Assembly: GCF_000735525.1 (NCBI RefSeq)
Contig: NZ_JMPR01000004.1
Coordinates: 186,001-250,000, forward strand
From: Tatumella ptyseos ATCC 33301
Lineage (GTDB): Bacteria > Pseudomonadota > Gammaproteobacteria > Enterobacterales > Enterobacteriaceae
Length of the DNA stretch: 64,000 bases
Direction: 5' to 3'
Shown: piece by piece, positions 49,232 to 60,709 of the stretch
Layout: each line of letters begins with the position of its first letter
How positions within the stretch are numbered: the stretch's first letter is position 1
Translations under genes and position numbers: made by a program
The notes under the pieces: model-generated
The model's database searches: none
What the model was told of the DNA's origin: nothing
The model's input: the letters and a program-made list of their open reading frames with translations, nothing else

Positions 49232-49278
49232 AATTCGTTGTGTCAGACAGTCATCAGACTGTCCGGGTCTTGCCATAA

Positions 49279-49536
49279 TTACTCAGCAACGATGCTTACG
49301 TATTTACGGTTGTCAGGACCTTTAACTTCGAATTTAATCTGACCGTTTGCAGTAGCAAACAGGGTGTGGTCACGACCACAACCTACGTTAGCGCCTGCGT
49401 GGAACTTGGTTCCGCGCTGACGAACGATGATGCTACCAGCCAGTACAGTTTCACCGCCGAAACGTTTTACGCCCAGACGTTTTGCATTGGAATCGCGACC
49501 GTTACGTGTGGAGCCGCCAGCCTTTTTATGAGCCAT
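49279..49536 (-). CDS. rpmA: 50S ribosomal protein L27
   Basis: An 85-residue L27, the usual length. The N-terminus [22 protein letters not shown] reaches the peptidyl-transferase centre and touches the P-site tRNA. The rest includes [22 protein letters not shown] and [11 protein letters not shown]. It follows rplU by 15 bp and is closed by a strong terminator. Confidence 0.98.
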   Translation of the reverse strand: MAHKKAGGSTRNGRDSNAKRLGVKRFGGETVLAGSIIVRQRGTKFHAGANVGCGRDHTLFATANGQIKFEVKGPDNRKYVSIVAE

Positions 49537-49551
49537 TTGTCAAATCTCCTA

Positions 49552-50203
<652 letters not shown>

Positions 50204-51175
50204 ATGAACTTAGAACAAATTACAGAACTTACTTCCGCAGATATGGCGGCCGTCAATCAGACCATTCTTGACCAGCTTGACTCCGATGTCGCGCTTATCA
50301 GTCAGTTAGGTCACTACATTGTCAGCGGTGGTGGTAAACGTATTCGTCCGATGATTGCGGTACTGTCTGCGCGGGCACTGGGCTATCAGAACGATCAACA
50401 CATTCTTAATGCCGCGCTGATCGAATTTATTCATACCGCGACATTGCTTCACGATGATGTGGTCGATGAATCCGATATGCGCCGTGGCAAAGCCACCGCC
50501 AATGCTGCTTTCGGAAATGCTGCCAGTGTCCTGGTCGGGGATTTTATCTACACCCGTGCCTTTCAGATGATGACCTCACTGGGATCCTTAAGGATCCTCG
50601 CATTAATGTCTGAAGCGGTGAATGTCATTTCCGAGGGTGAAGTGCTGCAGCTGATGAACTGTAACGATCCGGATATCACTGAAGAAAGCTATATGCGGGT
50701 TATCTACAGTAAAACGGCCCGGTTGTTTGAAGCGGCTGCTCAGACGTCCGCTATCCTGGCAGAGGCTACCGATGCGCAGGAACAAGCCCTGCGTGACTAC
50801 GGACGCTATATCGGTACCGCATTTCAGCTGATTGATGATCTGCTGGATTACAGCGCTGATAACGCCGCGCTGGGTAAAAATGTCGGTGATGACCTGAGTG
50901 AAGGTAAACCTACCCTTCCGCTGTTACATGCGATGAAACACGGAAATGCCGAACAGTCCGCGATGATCCGCCAGGCCATTGAACAGGGTAATGGCCGTCA
51001 CCTGTTAGAAGAGGTTCAGGCAACGATGCAGCAATGCGGTTCACTGGAATGGACCCGTCAGCGTGCTGAAGCTGAAGCGGATAAAGCCATCGCTGCTTTA
51101 CAGGTTCTGCCACAGACTCCCTGGCGTCAGGCACTCGAGTCACTGGCACATATGTCCGTTCAGCGCGACTATTGA
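50204..51175 (+). CDS. ispB: Octaprenyl diphosphate synthase
   Basis: A 323-residue trans-isoprenyl diphosphate synthase, the same length as E. coli IspB. It makes the C40 side chain of ubiquinone and menaquinone. Both aspartate-rich motifs are intact: DDVVDESD (FARM) in LLHDDVVDESDMRRGK and DDLLD (SARM) in AFQLIDDLLDYSAD. KRIRPM near the N-terminus and KTARLFEAA in the middle are further family signatures. It is divergent from rplU and ends at a terminator before sfsB. Its product feeds the same ubiquinone pathway as ubiTUV. Confidence 0.97.
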   Translation: MNLEQITELTSADMAAVNQTILDQLDSDVALISQLGHYIVSGGGKRIRPMIAVLSARALGYQNDQHILNAALIEFIHTATLLHDDVVDESDMRRGKATANAAFGNAASVLVGDFIYTRAFQMMTSLGSLRILALMSEAVNVISEGEVLQLMNCNDPDITEESYMRVIYSKTARLFEAAAQTSAILAEATDAQEQALRDYGRYIGTAFQLIDDLLDYSADNAALGKNVGDDLSEGKPTLPLLHAMKHGNAEQSAMIRQAIEQGNGRHLLEEVQATMQQCGSLEWTRQRAEAEADKAIAALQVLPQTPWRQALESLAHMSVQRDY

Positions 51176-51503
51176 TCCTGCGAAAGGATCCTGACTGAGT
51201 CAGTGATCCCGAACGATCATCCTCACCGTTCAGCAAAAAGCCCCATGCGGGCTTTTTTTACGCCTCTGCATAGAGACTTCCGGCCCTTCATTTCGGAATA
51301 TTTCCAAAAAATATGGGTGGTTTATCATTAAATTTCCTCATTTTTTGCGACGTATGCTTCAAATCAGCAGTTTTTCTGACTACTTTTGCAAAATTATACG
51401 ACTGTTTTTGATATACCTATTTCCTAAAGAGGTGTAATTTTATCGTGTAAGCAGATGCGATAGATATTTCGAGAGCATCAACAACATCTGAAAAGGAGAG
51501 AGG
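51176..51503. other. Intergenic region between ispB and sfsB
   Basis: 328 bp without a gene. The ispB terminator is at 51239-51259. The rest is AT-rich and presumably holds the sfsB promoter: TTGCAA at about 51386 with ATATAC about 19 bp on, or TTATAC alone, are candidates, none convincing. AAAGGAGAGAGG directly precedes the sfsB ATG at 51504. Confidence 0.5.
51239..51259 (+). terminator. ispB terminator
   Basis: A five-base stem AGCCC/GGGCT with loop CATGC, preceded by five As and followed by seven Ts. It lies about 65 bp after the ispB stop. Confidence 0.8.
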
Positions 51504-51815
51504 ATGAATATGCAAAAAACGGACTGGCACACAGCAGACATTATTGCCGCATTGAGGAAAAAAGGAACGTCTCTGGCAGAAGTCTCACGAAATGCCGGAT
51601 TGAGTTCTTCTACCCTGGCCAATGCATTATCACGCCCATGGCCTAAAGGAGAATGGCTGATCGCCCGCGCCATTGATGTCCATCCGGCAGAGATTTGGCC
51701 GAGCCGATACTATCATCCGGTGACTCATGAGCTACTGGATCGGGAAAAGCTGATGCGACGCCTGCCTCATAATGAGCGGAAAACCACCACGCCAACCACA
51801 AACAGTACGCCATAA
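51504..51815 (+). CDS. sfsB: Ner-like DNA-binding transcriptional regulator SfsB
   Basis: A 103-residue protein of the Ner/Nlp helix-turn-helix family, related to the Ner repressor of phage Mu. The sequence DWHTADIIAALRKKGTSLAEVS (in part), GLSSSTLANALSRPWPKGEW and AEIWPSRYYHPVTHEL matches E. coli SfsB, which was described as an activator of maltose genes. The HTH sits around residues 20-45. The C-terminal 20 residues are a threonine/asparagine-rich tail not shared with E. coli. A strong ribosome-binding site favours ATG 51504. It lies between ispB and murA, as in E. coli. Confidence 0.93.
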   Translation: MNMQKTDWHTADIIAALRKKGTSLAEVSRNAGLSSSTLANALSRPWPKGEWLIARAIDVHPAEIWPSRYYHPVTHELLDREKLMRRLPHNERKTTTPTTNSTP

Positions 51816-51927
51816 CAAAGAAGGCTTCCGGACATGCACCCTGCCGGACATCAGTAACCCTCACGGTTAACAGGACCGGCCACAAATGCCGGTTTTCCGG
51901 GAAAACGGGCACCGCGGAAGCGTAATA

Positions 51928-51961
51928 AAAAAGGCCTGAACAGAAGCGTCAGGCCTTTTTC
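51928..51961. terminator. Terminator between sfsB and murA
   Basis: Arms AGGCCTGA (51932-51939) and TCAGGCCT (51949-51956) around a nine-base loop, with a run of As before and five Ts after. It can serve both the plus-strand sfsB and the minus-strand murA, which converge here. Confidence 0.85.
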
Positions 51962-51976
51962 ACAAATTACCGGCGG

Positions 51977-53257
<1,281 letters not shown>

Positions 53258-53323
53258 TCACACGGCTCTCAATTAACAATCATAATAGGCAAGACCTGCC
53301 AGCCTGTACTTACGCAGCCTGAA

Positions 53324-53578
53324 TCAGAAACCATTCAGCTTACGATCACGGGCCCATTCAGCAGGGGTATATGCTTTGATGGATAACGCATGAATACGGT
53401 TATCCGCAATATATTCCATCAACGGGGCATACACAGCCTGCTGCTTTTTCACCCGGCTCATCGGTTCAAAAAGTTCACCGACGGCGATCACCTGGAAATG
53501 GCTGCCGTCACCGCTGACATGGACTTCATCCAGCGACAAAGCCTGCATTAATACTGCCTGAATCTCATTATTTTCCAT
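53324..53578 (-). CDS. ibaG: BolA family protein IbaG (YrbA)
   Basis: An 84-residue BolA-like protein, the E. coli length. Such proteins work with monothiol glutaredoxins in iron-sulfur cluster trafficking; IbaG is linked to acid stress. The conserved stretch is [31 protein letters not shown] (in part: [10 protein letters not shown] and [11 protein letters not shown]), then [14 protein letters not shown], with the invariant histidine of the IHALS strand. It lies between mlaB and murA in the E. coli order but is split from mlaB by a strong terminator. Confidence 0.95.
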   Translation of the reverse strand: MENNEIQAVLMQALSLDEVHVSGDGSHFQVIAVGELFEPMSRVKKQQAVYAPLMEYIADNRIHALSIKAYTPAEWARDRKLNGF

Positions 53579-53646
53579 TGCATTCAGCTTCCGTTAATCA
53601 TAATCAGCCCATATCTTAGTAGAAAGCAGCTTTATCTTAAATACAC

Positions 53647-53676
53647 AAAAGCCCCTGCCGGAGGCAGGGGCTTTTC
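53647..53676. terminator. Terminator after mlaB
   Basis: A nine-base GC-rich stem (GCCCCTGCC at 53651-53659 with GGCAGGGGC at 53663-53671) and a three-base loop, flanked by AAAA and TTTT. On the minus strand it ends the mlaFEDCB transcript before ibaG-murA. Confidence 0.9.
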
Positions 53677-53692
53677 ATCAACACCGCGATAT

Positions 53693-53998
53693 CTATCGGC
53701 TTTCTTCAGCAGAAACAATAATCTGTTGAAGATTATACAGGGTAATCAGTGACTGTAATTTATCAGAGATGCCGTGAAATACTACCGGCTGACCTGAGCG
53801 GGTGGCGATATTTTGCAGATGAACCAGCAGCGCCAGCCCCGCCGAATCGACCCGCTTCAGCCCGGAAACATTAATCTCTGAAACTCCCCGGACCACATGT
53901 TCTTTCTGCTGCCATAACGGGAGCAGTGTTTCGTGGTCCAGTTTGCCACTGAGCAGCAACGACCGATCCTGTTGCTGCCAATGTAACAAATCACTCAT
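53693..53998 (-). CDS. mlaB: Phospholipid transport protein MlaB (STAS domain)
   Basis: A 101-residue single-domain STAS protein, cytosolic partner of the MlaF ATPase in the MlaFEDB complex of retrograde phospholipid transport. The sequence NVSGLKRVDSAGLALLVHLQN carries the conserved serine of the STAS switch helix (DSAGLAL), as in E. coli MlaB. Its ATG at 53998 overlaps the last base of mlaC, so translation is coupled. It is the last gene of mlaFEDCB and is followed by a strong terminator. Confidence 0.94.
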   Translation of the reverse strand: MSDLLHWQQQDRSLLLSGKLDHETLLPLWQQKEHVVRGVSEINVSGLKRVDSAGLALLVHLQNIATRSGQPVVFHGISDKLQSLITLYNLQQIIVSAEESR

Positions 53999-54663
53999 CA
54001 GTTTTGCTGATTCAGTGAAACAGGCTGGGCTGCATACTGTTTCAGTTGTGCCGTCAGCGCATCAATACCCTGGGTACGCAGCAGGTCACCCCACTGATTC
54101 TGTTTTGTGGTGATCATACTGATACCTTCGGCGACCATGTCATAGGCCTGCCATGCACCGGTACGGGTATTCTTACGCCACTGGAAGTCCAGCCGGACCG
54201 GCGGGCGACCATTCGGGTCGATAATAGTGACACGAATAGCCACCAGATTTGCATCCCCCAGCGGTTGCGGGGATTCAATCTGGTAAGTTTGTCCGTGATA
54301 CAGAGCCAGTGCCTGGGCGTAGGCCTGGTCCAGGTAATCACCGAAGGCCTTGTAGTACGCATCACGTTGTGCAGGCGTTGCCTGGTTATAGAAACGTCCC
54401 AGTACCAGCGCACCGGCATATTTAACCTGTACATAGGGCATCAGTTCCTGCTGCACAATTTCGCGCAGGTAATCCGGGTTCTGTTTAATTTTCCCCTGTT
54501 CATTTTTCAGACGGGTAAAGGTTTTCGCCGCCGCCTGATCCATCAGGGTATAAGGATTACTCTGATCCACCGGACTGGTCGCAGTGGTGGTCTCCGCGGC
54601 ATTCACCGCCGCTACCGGCAGAGCTACCAGCATAGCGGTCAGTAACAAACGTTTGACTAACAT
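53998..54663 (-). CDS. mlaC: Periplasmic phospholipid-binding protein MlaC
   Basis: A 221-residue periplasmic shuttle (E. coli 211) between the outer-membrane MlaA complex and MlaFEDB. The signal peptide is [22 protein letters not shown], cleaved before AETTTA. Domain signatures are [38 protein letters not shown] and the core [19 protein letters not shown]. The frame is open to 54777, within mlaD, but ATG 54663 gives the signal peptide. The order D-C-B is as in E. coli. Confidence 0.96.
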   Translation of the reverse strand: MLVKRLLLTAMLVALPVAAVNAAETTTATSPVDQSNPYTLMDQAAAKTFTRLKNEQGKIKQNPDYLREIVQQELMPYVQVKYAGALVLGRFYNQATPAQRDAYYKAFGDYLDQAYAQALALYHGQTYQIESPQPLGDANLVAIRVTIIDPNGRPPVRLDFQWRKNTRTGAWQAYDMVAEGISMITTKQNQWGDLLRTQGIDALTAQLKQYAAQPVSLNQQN

Positions 54664-54676
54664 ATAAACTTTCCTT

Positions 54677-55219
54677 TTAGTGAATTGGCGTCGGCGTAGA
54701 TGGAGCATTGCTGTCAGACGATGCACTTTGATCTTTGCTGCTGCTACCGTTGCCACTTTTGTACAGGAACTGTCCAATCAGGTCTTCAAGCACCATGGCT
54801 GATTTGGTATCGCGCAGCGTATCGCCATTCTTAAGAATAGCAGATCCCAAATCCGGATCGTTGAACCCCAGGTTAAGCGCCAGGAATTGCGCACCCAACA
54901 GACCCTGGGTACGTACAGCCAGTGAGCTGGTATCCGGAATTTTTCCGGCATAGGCATCATCAATCGCCATAGTCACTTTCGGTGAAAGCGTGCTGTCATC
55001 CAGAGAGATATTTGTGACTCTGCCGATCACTACACCACCGATTTCAACCGGAGAGCCGGCTTTAAGCCCCCCGATATTGTCGAAGGTCGCATACAATTTC
55101 CATGTAGGTTCTGCACCAAGGGATTTCAGATTTGCGACGCGCAGGCAGAGAAACAGCGCAGCAACCAGAGCCAGCAACAGGAAAATACCTACCCAGATTT
55201 CACTTTTTTTACTTTGCAT
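54677..55219 (-). CDS. mlaD: Phospholipid transport protein MlaD (MCE domain)
   Basis: A 180-residue inner-membrane-anchored MCE protein that forms the hexameric ring of MlaFEDB. One N-terminal membrane helix is in [22 protein letters not shown] (in part); the MCE domain runs about residues 38-120 with [21 protein letters not shown] and [15 protein letters not shown]; then the conserved helix [14 protein letters not shown]. The tail is serine/proline-rich. ATG 55219 is the homologous start; the stretch upstream to 55234 overlaps mlaE. Confidence 0.96.
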   Translation of the reverse strand: MQSKKSEIWVGIFLLLALVAALFLCLRVANLKSLGAEPTWKLYATFDNIGGLKAGSPVEIGGVVIGRVTNISLDDSTLSPKVTMAIDDAYAGKIPDTSSLAVRTQGLLGAQFLALNLGFNDPDLGSAILKNGDTLRDTKSAMVLEDLIGQFLYKSGNGSSSKDQSASSDSNAPSTPTPIH

Positions 55220-55223
55220 TGCG

Positions 55224-56006
55224 TTAATTCCCAAACATCAGTGCTGTCAGCACAAAATCTAACCCAAGTATGGCCAGAGAAGAGTGAACAACCGTACGGG
55301 TGGTTGCCCGACTGATCCCCTCAGACGTCGGAATAGCGTCATAGCCGTTGAATAGCGCTATCCAGGAAACAGCGATGGCGAAGATGATACTTTTCACCAC
55401 GCAATTAATAATATCCATACGAAAATCAACGGCACCCTGCATGGCTGACCAGAAGAAACCTGAATCGATCCCTTTCCAGTCCACCCCGACCAAGGCTCCT
55501 CCGGCGATCCCGACCGCAGTGAACATTATTGCCAGTAACGGCATGCTAATTACCCCGGCCCAGAAGCGGGGAGCGACCACACGCCTTAACGGATCAACCG
55601 CCATCATTTCCATGCTGGATAACTGCTCTGTGGCTTTCATCAGCCCGACTTCCGCAGTGAGTGCCGACCCGGCACGCCCGGCGAACAGTAATGCCGTCAC
55701 CACGGGCCCCAGTTCACGCAATAAAGAGAGCGCAACCACCATACCCAGGCTCGTTTCTGCGCCGTAGGTTTTTAAGACCAGGTATCCCTGTAATCCCAGC
55801 ACCATGCCGATAAACAAACCGGAAACCAGGATAATCAGCAAAGAAAGTACACCCACACTGTAAATCTGCCGGATAACCAGCCGGCCATGTTTTACAAACT
55901 GTGGCTTGCCTGCCAGTGCATGAAATAACATCAGGCCCGCCCGGCCAAAGGATGCACAGCTATTGATTCCCCAACGTCCTAATGACGCCACTGCCTTTAA
56001 CAACAT
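55224..56006 (-). CDS. mlaE: Phospholipid ABC transporter permease MlaE
   Basis: A 260-residue MlaE-family permease, the E. coli length, with five or so membrane helices. Family segments are [45 protein letters not shown] (in part), [12 protein letters not shown] and [22 protein letters not shown]. It forms the inner-membrane core with MlaF, MlaD and MlaB. It starts four bases after the mlaF stop, and mlaD begins just after its end, so all are one operon. Confidence 0.96.
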   Translation of the reverse strand: MLLKAVASLGRWGINSCASFGRAGLMLFHALAGKPQFVKHGRLVIRQIYSVGVLSLLIILVSGLFIGMVLGLQGYLVLKTYGAETSLGMVVALSLLRELGPVVTALLFAGRAGSALTAEVGLMKATEQLSSMEMMAVDPLRRVVAPRFWAGVISMPLLAIMFTAVGIAGGALVGVDWKGIDSGFFWSAMQGAVDFRMDIINCVVKSIIFAIAVSWIALFNGYDAIPTSEGISRATTRTVVHSSLAILGLDFVLTALMFGN

Positions 56007-56010
56007 AGGT

Positions 56011-56826
56011 TTAATGCCTCCCGGCGCTTAGCAAATCGGTGAGATAATCACCGGCCGGATACCGGAAAGGTACCGGACCATCTGCATGCCCGTCGATAAA
56101 CTGTCGGACACGGGGATCAGGCGTTTCCCGTAATGTTTCGGGGCTACCCTGCGCAATAATATGCTGCCCTGCCACAATATAAGCATAGTCAGCAATACTC
56201 AGTACTTCAGGCACATCGTGAGAAACCACAATGCAGGTCAGACCCAGTGCATGATTCAGCTCATCGATCAATTTTACCAGTACTCCCATCGTAATGGGGT
56301 CCTGCCCGACGAAAGGCTCATCAAACATGATCAGTTCAGGGTCCAGTGCAATCGCGCGTGCCAGCGCAACACGTCTCGCCATCCCGCCCGATAATTCTGC
56401 AGGAGTGAGCTGCTCAGCCCCGCGCAGCCCTACCGCTTCCAGCTTCATCATCACCGTTGTGTGTAATAATTCCGGGGGTAACCGGGTATGTTCACGCAAA
56501 GGCCAGGCCACGTTTTCATAGACGGTGAGGTCTGTAAACAGTGCCCCTGACTGAAATAGCATACCCATCTTTTTACGGACGTCGTATAGCTTCCTGCGCG
56601 ATAACGTCGGAATATTATCTTCACGGAAGAGAATTTCCCCGTTATCCGGCGCTAATTGCCCGCCGATAAGACGTAATAATGTCGTTTTACCGATACCTGA
56701 CGGCCCCATAATGGCGGTGATTTTCCCTTCAGGGACAGTCAGGGAGATATCGTCAAAGATTTTTCGGGTCCCCCGGGAAAAGCTCATCCCGCGGATTTCC
56801 ACTAATCCTTTTTGTTGCTGAACCAT
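56011..56826 (-). CDS. mlaF: Phospholipid ABC transporter ATP-binding protein MlaF
   Basis: A 271-residue ABC ATPase (E. coli 269) driving the Mla system. Walker A is GPSGIGKT, the signature ELSGGMARR, Walker [15 protein letters not shown] and the H-loop VSHDVPE. The long N-terminal strand [21 protein letters not shown] and the C-terminal extension that binds MlaE/MlaB are present. It is the first gene of mlaFEDCB and divergent from yrbG with 226 bp between, which must hold both promoters. Confidence 0.96.
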   Translation of the reverse strand: MVQQQKGLVEIRGMSFSRGTRKIFDDISLTVPEGKITAIMGPSGIGKTTLLRLIGGQLAPDNGEILFREDNIPTLSRRKLYDVRKKMGMLFQSGALFTDLTVYENVAWPLREHTRLPPELLHTTVMMKLEAVGLRGAEQLTPAELSGGMARRVALARAIALDPELIMFDEPFVGQDPITMGVLVKLIDELNHALGLTCIVVSHDVPEVLSIADYAYIVAGQHIIAQGSPETLRETPDPRVRQFIDGHADGPVPFRYPAGDYLTDLLSAGRH

Positions 56827-57052
56827 AGTGACCCCTTACAGGTGTTCGGGCATTTTAATTTGTTATCATGCCAGCCCGGAGGATAGCACTGCGTTATTTT
56901 TACAGAAAATTACAGCCAAAGTTTGTGTAATTCAGTCATAAAATTTACTTTTCGCCCTCCGGCAGTCAAAATCAGCGCCTGATAATGTTGATCTCCGTTT
57001 TTGCCATCATGCTGCGCCCCGGCATCATGGCCACTTTGGCAAAGGAATACCC

Positions 57053-58033
57053 ATGCTTGTCGCGATTGTCCTGCTGGTTCTTGGTTTACTGCTGCTGGCG
57101 TATGGTGCCGACCGGCTGGTATTCAGCGCCTCCATTTTGTGCCGTTCACTGGGTATTCCCCCGTTAGTGATTGGCATGACAGTGGTCGGTATCGGGACCT
57201 CGCTGCCGGAGATTATTCTCTCTTTATCCGCAGTACAGCATGGCATGCGTGATTTTTCCGTCGGTATTGCGTTGGGTTCCAATATTACCAATATTTTATT
57301 AATTCTGGGTGGCGCAGCATTGATCCATCCTCTGAAAATAAGCTCGGCGCTTTTGCGCCGTGAACTGCCACTGATGCTACTGGTGGCACTGCTTTGTGGG
57401 CTATTACTGGCCGATAATCAGCTGACCCGAAGCGAAGGTTTTTGTCTGTTAGCCATGGCGGTCATTTATCTGTGGGGTATTATCCGGCTGGCCAACAACA
57501 CCCGTCCACTCACCGGGGATCCTCTGACTCATGAACAGTTAGCCGAACTCCCCGGCGAAGATGCAGGTAATACAGTGGCCTGCCTGTGGCTGGGAGTGGC
57601 TCTGGTTCTGTTGCCGGTCGCCACGCGGATGATCCTTGATAACGCAGTCGTGGTGGCGGACTACCTGGGGATCAGCGAACTGCTGATGTCACTGTTTTTT
57701 ATCTCAATCGGGACCAGCCTGCCGGAACTGGCGACGGTGATTGCCGGGACTCTGAAAGGTGAAGGGGATATCGCCGTTGGCAACCTGTTGGGTGCTAACA
57801 TCTACAATACAGCGATTGTGCTGGGACTTCCGGCTCTGGTCAGCCCGGGCAGAATCGACAGCAATGCTTTTACCCGGGATTATTGGGTCATGCTCGGGGT
57901 CAGTGTGATTTTTGCAGTCATTTGCCTGAGAAAGCACCGGCGTATCGACCGTCTCACCGGAGCGTTTCTGTTGTGCGGATTTATTATCTGGGCCGCCATG
58001 CTCTGGTTTTTTCCGATGATGAATAATCAATAA
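57053..58033 (+). CDS. yrbG: Calcium/sodium antiporter family protein YrbG
   Basis: A 326-residue CaCA-family membrane protein (E. coli 325) with two alpha-repeats. Repeat signatures are GMTVVGIGTSLPEIILSL with ALGSNITNILLILGG and, in the second half, FISIGTSLPELATVI with AVGNLLGANIYNT. Ten or so hydrophobic helices are spread over the length. The transported ions are inferred from the family. AAGGAA upstream fits ATG 57053. It heads the yrbG-kdsD-kdsC-lptC-lptA-lptB block, as in E. coli. Confidence 0.94.
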   Translation: MLVAIVLLVLGLLLLAYGADRLVFSASILCRSLGIPPLVIGMTVVGIGTSLPEIILSLSAVQHGMRDFSVGIALGSNITNILLILGGAALIHPLKISSALLRRELPLMLLVALLCGLLLADNQLTRSEGFCLLAMAVIYLWGIIRLANNTRPLTGDPLTHEQLAELPGEDAGNTVACLWLGVALVLLPVATRMILDNAVVVADYLGISELLMSLFFISIGTSLPELATVIAGTLKGEGDIAVGNLLGANIYNTAIVLGLPALVSPGRIDSNAFTRDYWVMLGVSVIFAVICLRKHRRIDRLTGAFLLCGFIIWAAMLWFFPMMNNQ

Positions 58034-58045
58034 AAGGACTCTGGA

Positions 58046-59032
58046 ATGTCTGAACAACTGACAAGCTCTGGTTTTGATTTCAGAACAGCAGGAATAAACG
58101 TTCTGCGCATTGAACGAGAGGGCCTCGAACAGCTGGACCAGTACATTAACGAAGATTTTTCACGTGCCTGTGAAATCCTTTACCATTGTCGCGGGAAAGT
58201 GGTGGTGATGGGGATGGGGAAATCGGGTCACATCGCCCGTAAAATGGCAGCAACCTTTGCCAGTACCGGCACACCGGCTTTTTTTGTCCATCCTGCAGAA
58301 GCCAGCCACGGGGATCTGGGGATGGTAAGCCCTGGCGATGTGGTCCTCGCCATCTCTAACAGCGGCGAATCCCATGAAATTCTGGCACTGGTTCCGGTGA
58401 TCAAACGGCTGAAAATTACGTTAATCTGCCTGAGCAGTCGGCCGGAGAGTGCCATGGCAAAAGCCGCCGATTTGCACTTAACCGTCAGAGTGCCTCAGGA
58501 AGCCTGCCCGCTGGGCCTGGCCCCCACCAGCAGTACCACGGCAACGCTGGTGATGGGAGATGCTCTGGCTGTTGCCTTACTGGAAGCCCGGGGTTTTACG
58601 GCAAATGATTTCGCCCTTTCACATCCCGGGGGGGCATTGGGCAGGAAACTCTTACTGCATGTCAGCGATGTCATGCATGCCGGTACGGAAATGCCCTGCG
58701 TCCCCTGCCATGCCTCACTACGTGACGCATTGCTGGAGATTACCCGCAAGAAAATGGGTATGACGGTGATCGTTGAGGAAGATATGACGATAGCCGGTAT
58801 TTTTACCGACGGCGATTTGCGCCGGGTGATCGATATGGGGATCAACTTCCAATCGACTCTGATAGAGAAAGTTATGACGCCGGGTGGTATCCGCGTAACA
58901 CCCAATATGCTGGCTGTTGATGCGCTAAATGTTATGCAAAGTAAAAATATAACCTCGTTACTGGTTGCGGATAACAATCGTCTGGTGGGTGTGGTACATA
59001 TGCATGATATGTTGCGTGCCGGTGTCGTCTGA
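58046..59032 (+). CDS. kdsD: Arabinose-5-phosphate isomerase KdsD
   Basis: A 328-residue enzyme, the E. coli length, that interconverts ribulose-5-phosphate and arabinose-5-phosphate, the precursor of Kdo in lipopolysaccharide. The SIS domain has VVVMGMGKSGHIARKMAATFASTGTP (in part), HPAEASHGDLGM and SNSGESHE; two CBS domains follow around DVMHAGTEMPCVP and KVMTPGGIRVTPN. Located between yrbG and kdsC. AAAAGGA upstream of the ATG is a fair ribosome-binding site. Confidence 0.97.
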   Translation: MSEQLTSSGFDFRTAGINVLRIEREGLEQLDQYINEDFSRACEILYHCRGKVVVMGMGKSGHIARKMAATFASTGTPAFFVHPAEASHGDLGMVSPGDVVLAISNSGESHEILALVPVIKRLKITLICLSSRPESAMAKAADLHLTVRVPQEACPLGLAPTSSTTATLVMGDALAVALLEARGFTANDFALSHPGGALGRKLLLHVSDVMHAGTEMPCVPCHASLRDALLEITRKKMGMTVIVEEDMTIAGIFTDGDLRRVIDMGINFQSTLIEKVMTPGGIRVTPNMLAVDALNVMQSKNITSLLVADNNRLVGVVHMHDMLRAGVV

Positions 59033-59045
59033 ACAGGATAAGAGA

Positions 59046-59609
59046 ATGAAAACTGAATTACCCGTTGAAACCTGTTACGGGCCTGTCAGCCAGGCCGTTA
59101 TGGCCAGTGCAGCCGGAATAAAATTACTAATCTGTGATGTCGATGGTGTGATGTCTGACGGATTGATTTATATGGGAAACAGCGGTGAAGAACTGAAGGC
59201 CTTCAATGTCCGTGACGGTTATGGGATCCGCTGCCTGTTAACCAATGAGGTTGAAGTGGCGATCATTACCGGGCGTAAAGCCGGATTACTGGAAGATCGT
59301 TGCCGAACACTGGGTATCAGCCATCTTTATCAGGGACAATCAGATAAGGTTTTGGCCTTTCACGATCTTCTGGATAAACTGTCGCTCCGTCCGAATCAGG
59401 TCGCCTATATTGGCGATGATTTGATTGACTGGCCGGTCATGGCACAGGTCGGTCTCAGTGTTTCTGTGGCGGATGCCCATCCCTTATTACTCCAGCGCGC
59501 AGACTATGTCACACGTATCAACGGTGGCCGTGGTGCGGTAAGGGAAATTTGTGATCTTATTTTGATGGCACAAGATAAATTCGAGGATGCCAAAGGGTTA
59601 TCGATATGA
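59046..59609 (+). CDS. kdsC: 3-deoxy-D-manno-octulosonate 8-phosphate phosphatase KdsC
   Basis: A 187-residue HAD phosphatase (E. coli 188) that removes phosphate from Kdo-8-phosphate. HAD motifs: motif I LLICDVDGVMSDG, motif II in AIITGRKAG, the lysine in GQSDKVLAF and motif IV IGDDLIDWPVM. ATG 59046 has AGGATAAGAG upstream; the frame is open earlier but overlaps kdsD. The stop overlaps the lptC start (ATGA). Confidence 0.97.
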   Translation: MKTELPVETCYGPVSQAVMASAAGIKLLICDVDGVMSDGLIYMGNSGEELKAFNVRDGYGIRCLLTNEVEVAIITGRKAGLLEDRCRTLGISHLYQGQSDKVLAFHDLLDKLSLRPNQVAYIGDDLIDWPVMAQVGLSVSVADAHPLLLQRADYVTRINGGRGAVREICDLILMAQDKFEDAKGLSI

Positions 59610-60175
59610 GTAAAACCAGATGCTGGATCACCCTCCTGCTGGCCATTATTGCGGTGGTATTGATTGGCTGGAACCTGACCAATCAGGGCTCCCCCTCACC
59701 TTCGGTGGCAACCGATGATCAAAGCCCGACCTATACCACGGCCAGTACCCATACCGTGGTCTATAACCCGGAGGGAGGGCTGGCGTATACGCTTGATTCA
59801 GCAAAAGTCACTTACTTTGATGCCACCCGTGAGAGCTGGTTTGATAACCCTGTCATGACCACGTATGACCCGCAAAAAGCACCGGCATGGTCAGTCAAGG
59901 CAGATAAAGCCAAATTAACGCAAAACCGTATGCTGTATCTTTACGGGCATGTGGAAGTTCGGGCCTTAAGCCCGGACGCGAAAATCGAACGTATAACGAC
60001 GGATAATGCCCGGATTAACCTTGCCACCCAGGATGTGACCTCCGATGACCAGGTCACGCTGTACGGCCAGGGGTTCCACTCTACAGGGATGAAGATGCGG
60101 GGTAATTTACGCGCAAAAACAGCCGAATTAATTGAAAAGGTCAAAACCTACTATGAAATTCAACACCAAAACTAA
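59606..60175 (+). CDS. lptC: Lipopolysaccharide export protein LptC
   Basis: A 189-residue bitopic inner-membrane protein (E. coli 191) that passes LPS from LptB2FG to LptA. The N-terminal helix is WITLLLAIIAVVLIGWNL; the periplasmic beta-jellyroll includes TYTTASTHTVVYNPEGGLAY, YFDATRESWFDNPVMTTYD and VTLYGQGFHSTGMKMRGNL (in part). It overlaps kdsC by four bases and lptA by 23, so the set is coupled. Confidence 0.96.
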   Translation: MSKTRCWITLLLAIIAVVLIGWNLTNQGSPSPSVATDDQSPTYTTASTHTVVYNPEGGLAYTLDSAKVTYFDATRESWFDNPVMTTYDPQKAPAWSVKADKAKLTQNRMLYLYGHVEVRALSPDAKIERITTDNARINLATQDVTSDDQVTLYGQGFHSTGMKMRGNLRAKTAELIEKVKTYYEIQHQN

Positions 60176-60704
60176 TAGCATCAGGTTACTGCTGATCAGT
60201 ACATTGCTCGCTTGTAGCCTGCCGGCTCTGGCGGTAACAGGTGATTCGGAGAAGCCCGTGAATGTCACCTCTGAAAACCAGTCAATGGATATGCAGGGCA
60301 ATGTGGCGACCTTTACCGGTAATGTCGTTATTACTCAGGGAACGATCAAAATTACCGCAGATAAGGTGGTTGTGACCCGTCCGGGCGGTGACAGCAAGAA
60401 AACCCTGGTGGATGCCTATGGCAATCCGGCCACCTTTTATCAGATGCAGGACAATGGCAAACCGGTCAAAGGCCATGCCGCCAAATTACATTATGATCTG
60501 GCGAAAGATATGATTGAGCTCACCGGCAATGCGTATATTCAGCAGTTAAACAGTAATATTCAGGGTGATCGCATTACTTATCTGGTGAAACAGCAAAAAA
60601 TGCAGGCTTACAGTCAGGGGCAACAGCAACGTGTGACTACCGTTCTGGTACCTTCTGAATTACAGACCCCTAAAACCACGAAATCCCCTAAACAGAGTCA
60701 ATAA
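60153..60704 (+). CDS. lptA: Lipopolysaccharide transport periplasmic protein LptA
   Basis: A 183-residue periplasmic bridge protein (E. coli 185). The signal peptide ends near [10 protein letters not shown], before VTGDSEKPV. The OstA-like beta-jellyroll shows [21 protein letters not shown] (in part), [20 protein letters not shown] and [22 protein letters not shown] 60153 lies inside the end of lptC, as in E. coli; an upstream frame to 60132 has no better start. lptB follows five bases after the stop. Confidence 0.96.
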   Translation: MKFNTKTNSIRLLLISTLLACSLPALAVTGDSEKPVNVTSENQSMDMQGNVATFTGNVVITQGTIKITADKVVVTRPGGDSKKTLVDAYGNPATFYQMQDNGKPVKGHAAKLHYDLAKDMIELTGNAYIQQLNSNIQGDRITYLVKQQKMQAYSQGQQQRVTTVLVPSELQTPKTTKSPKQSQ

Positions 60705-60709
60705 TACTT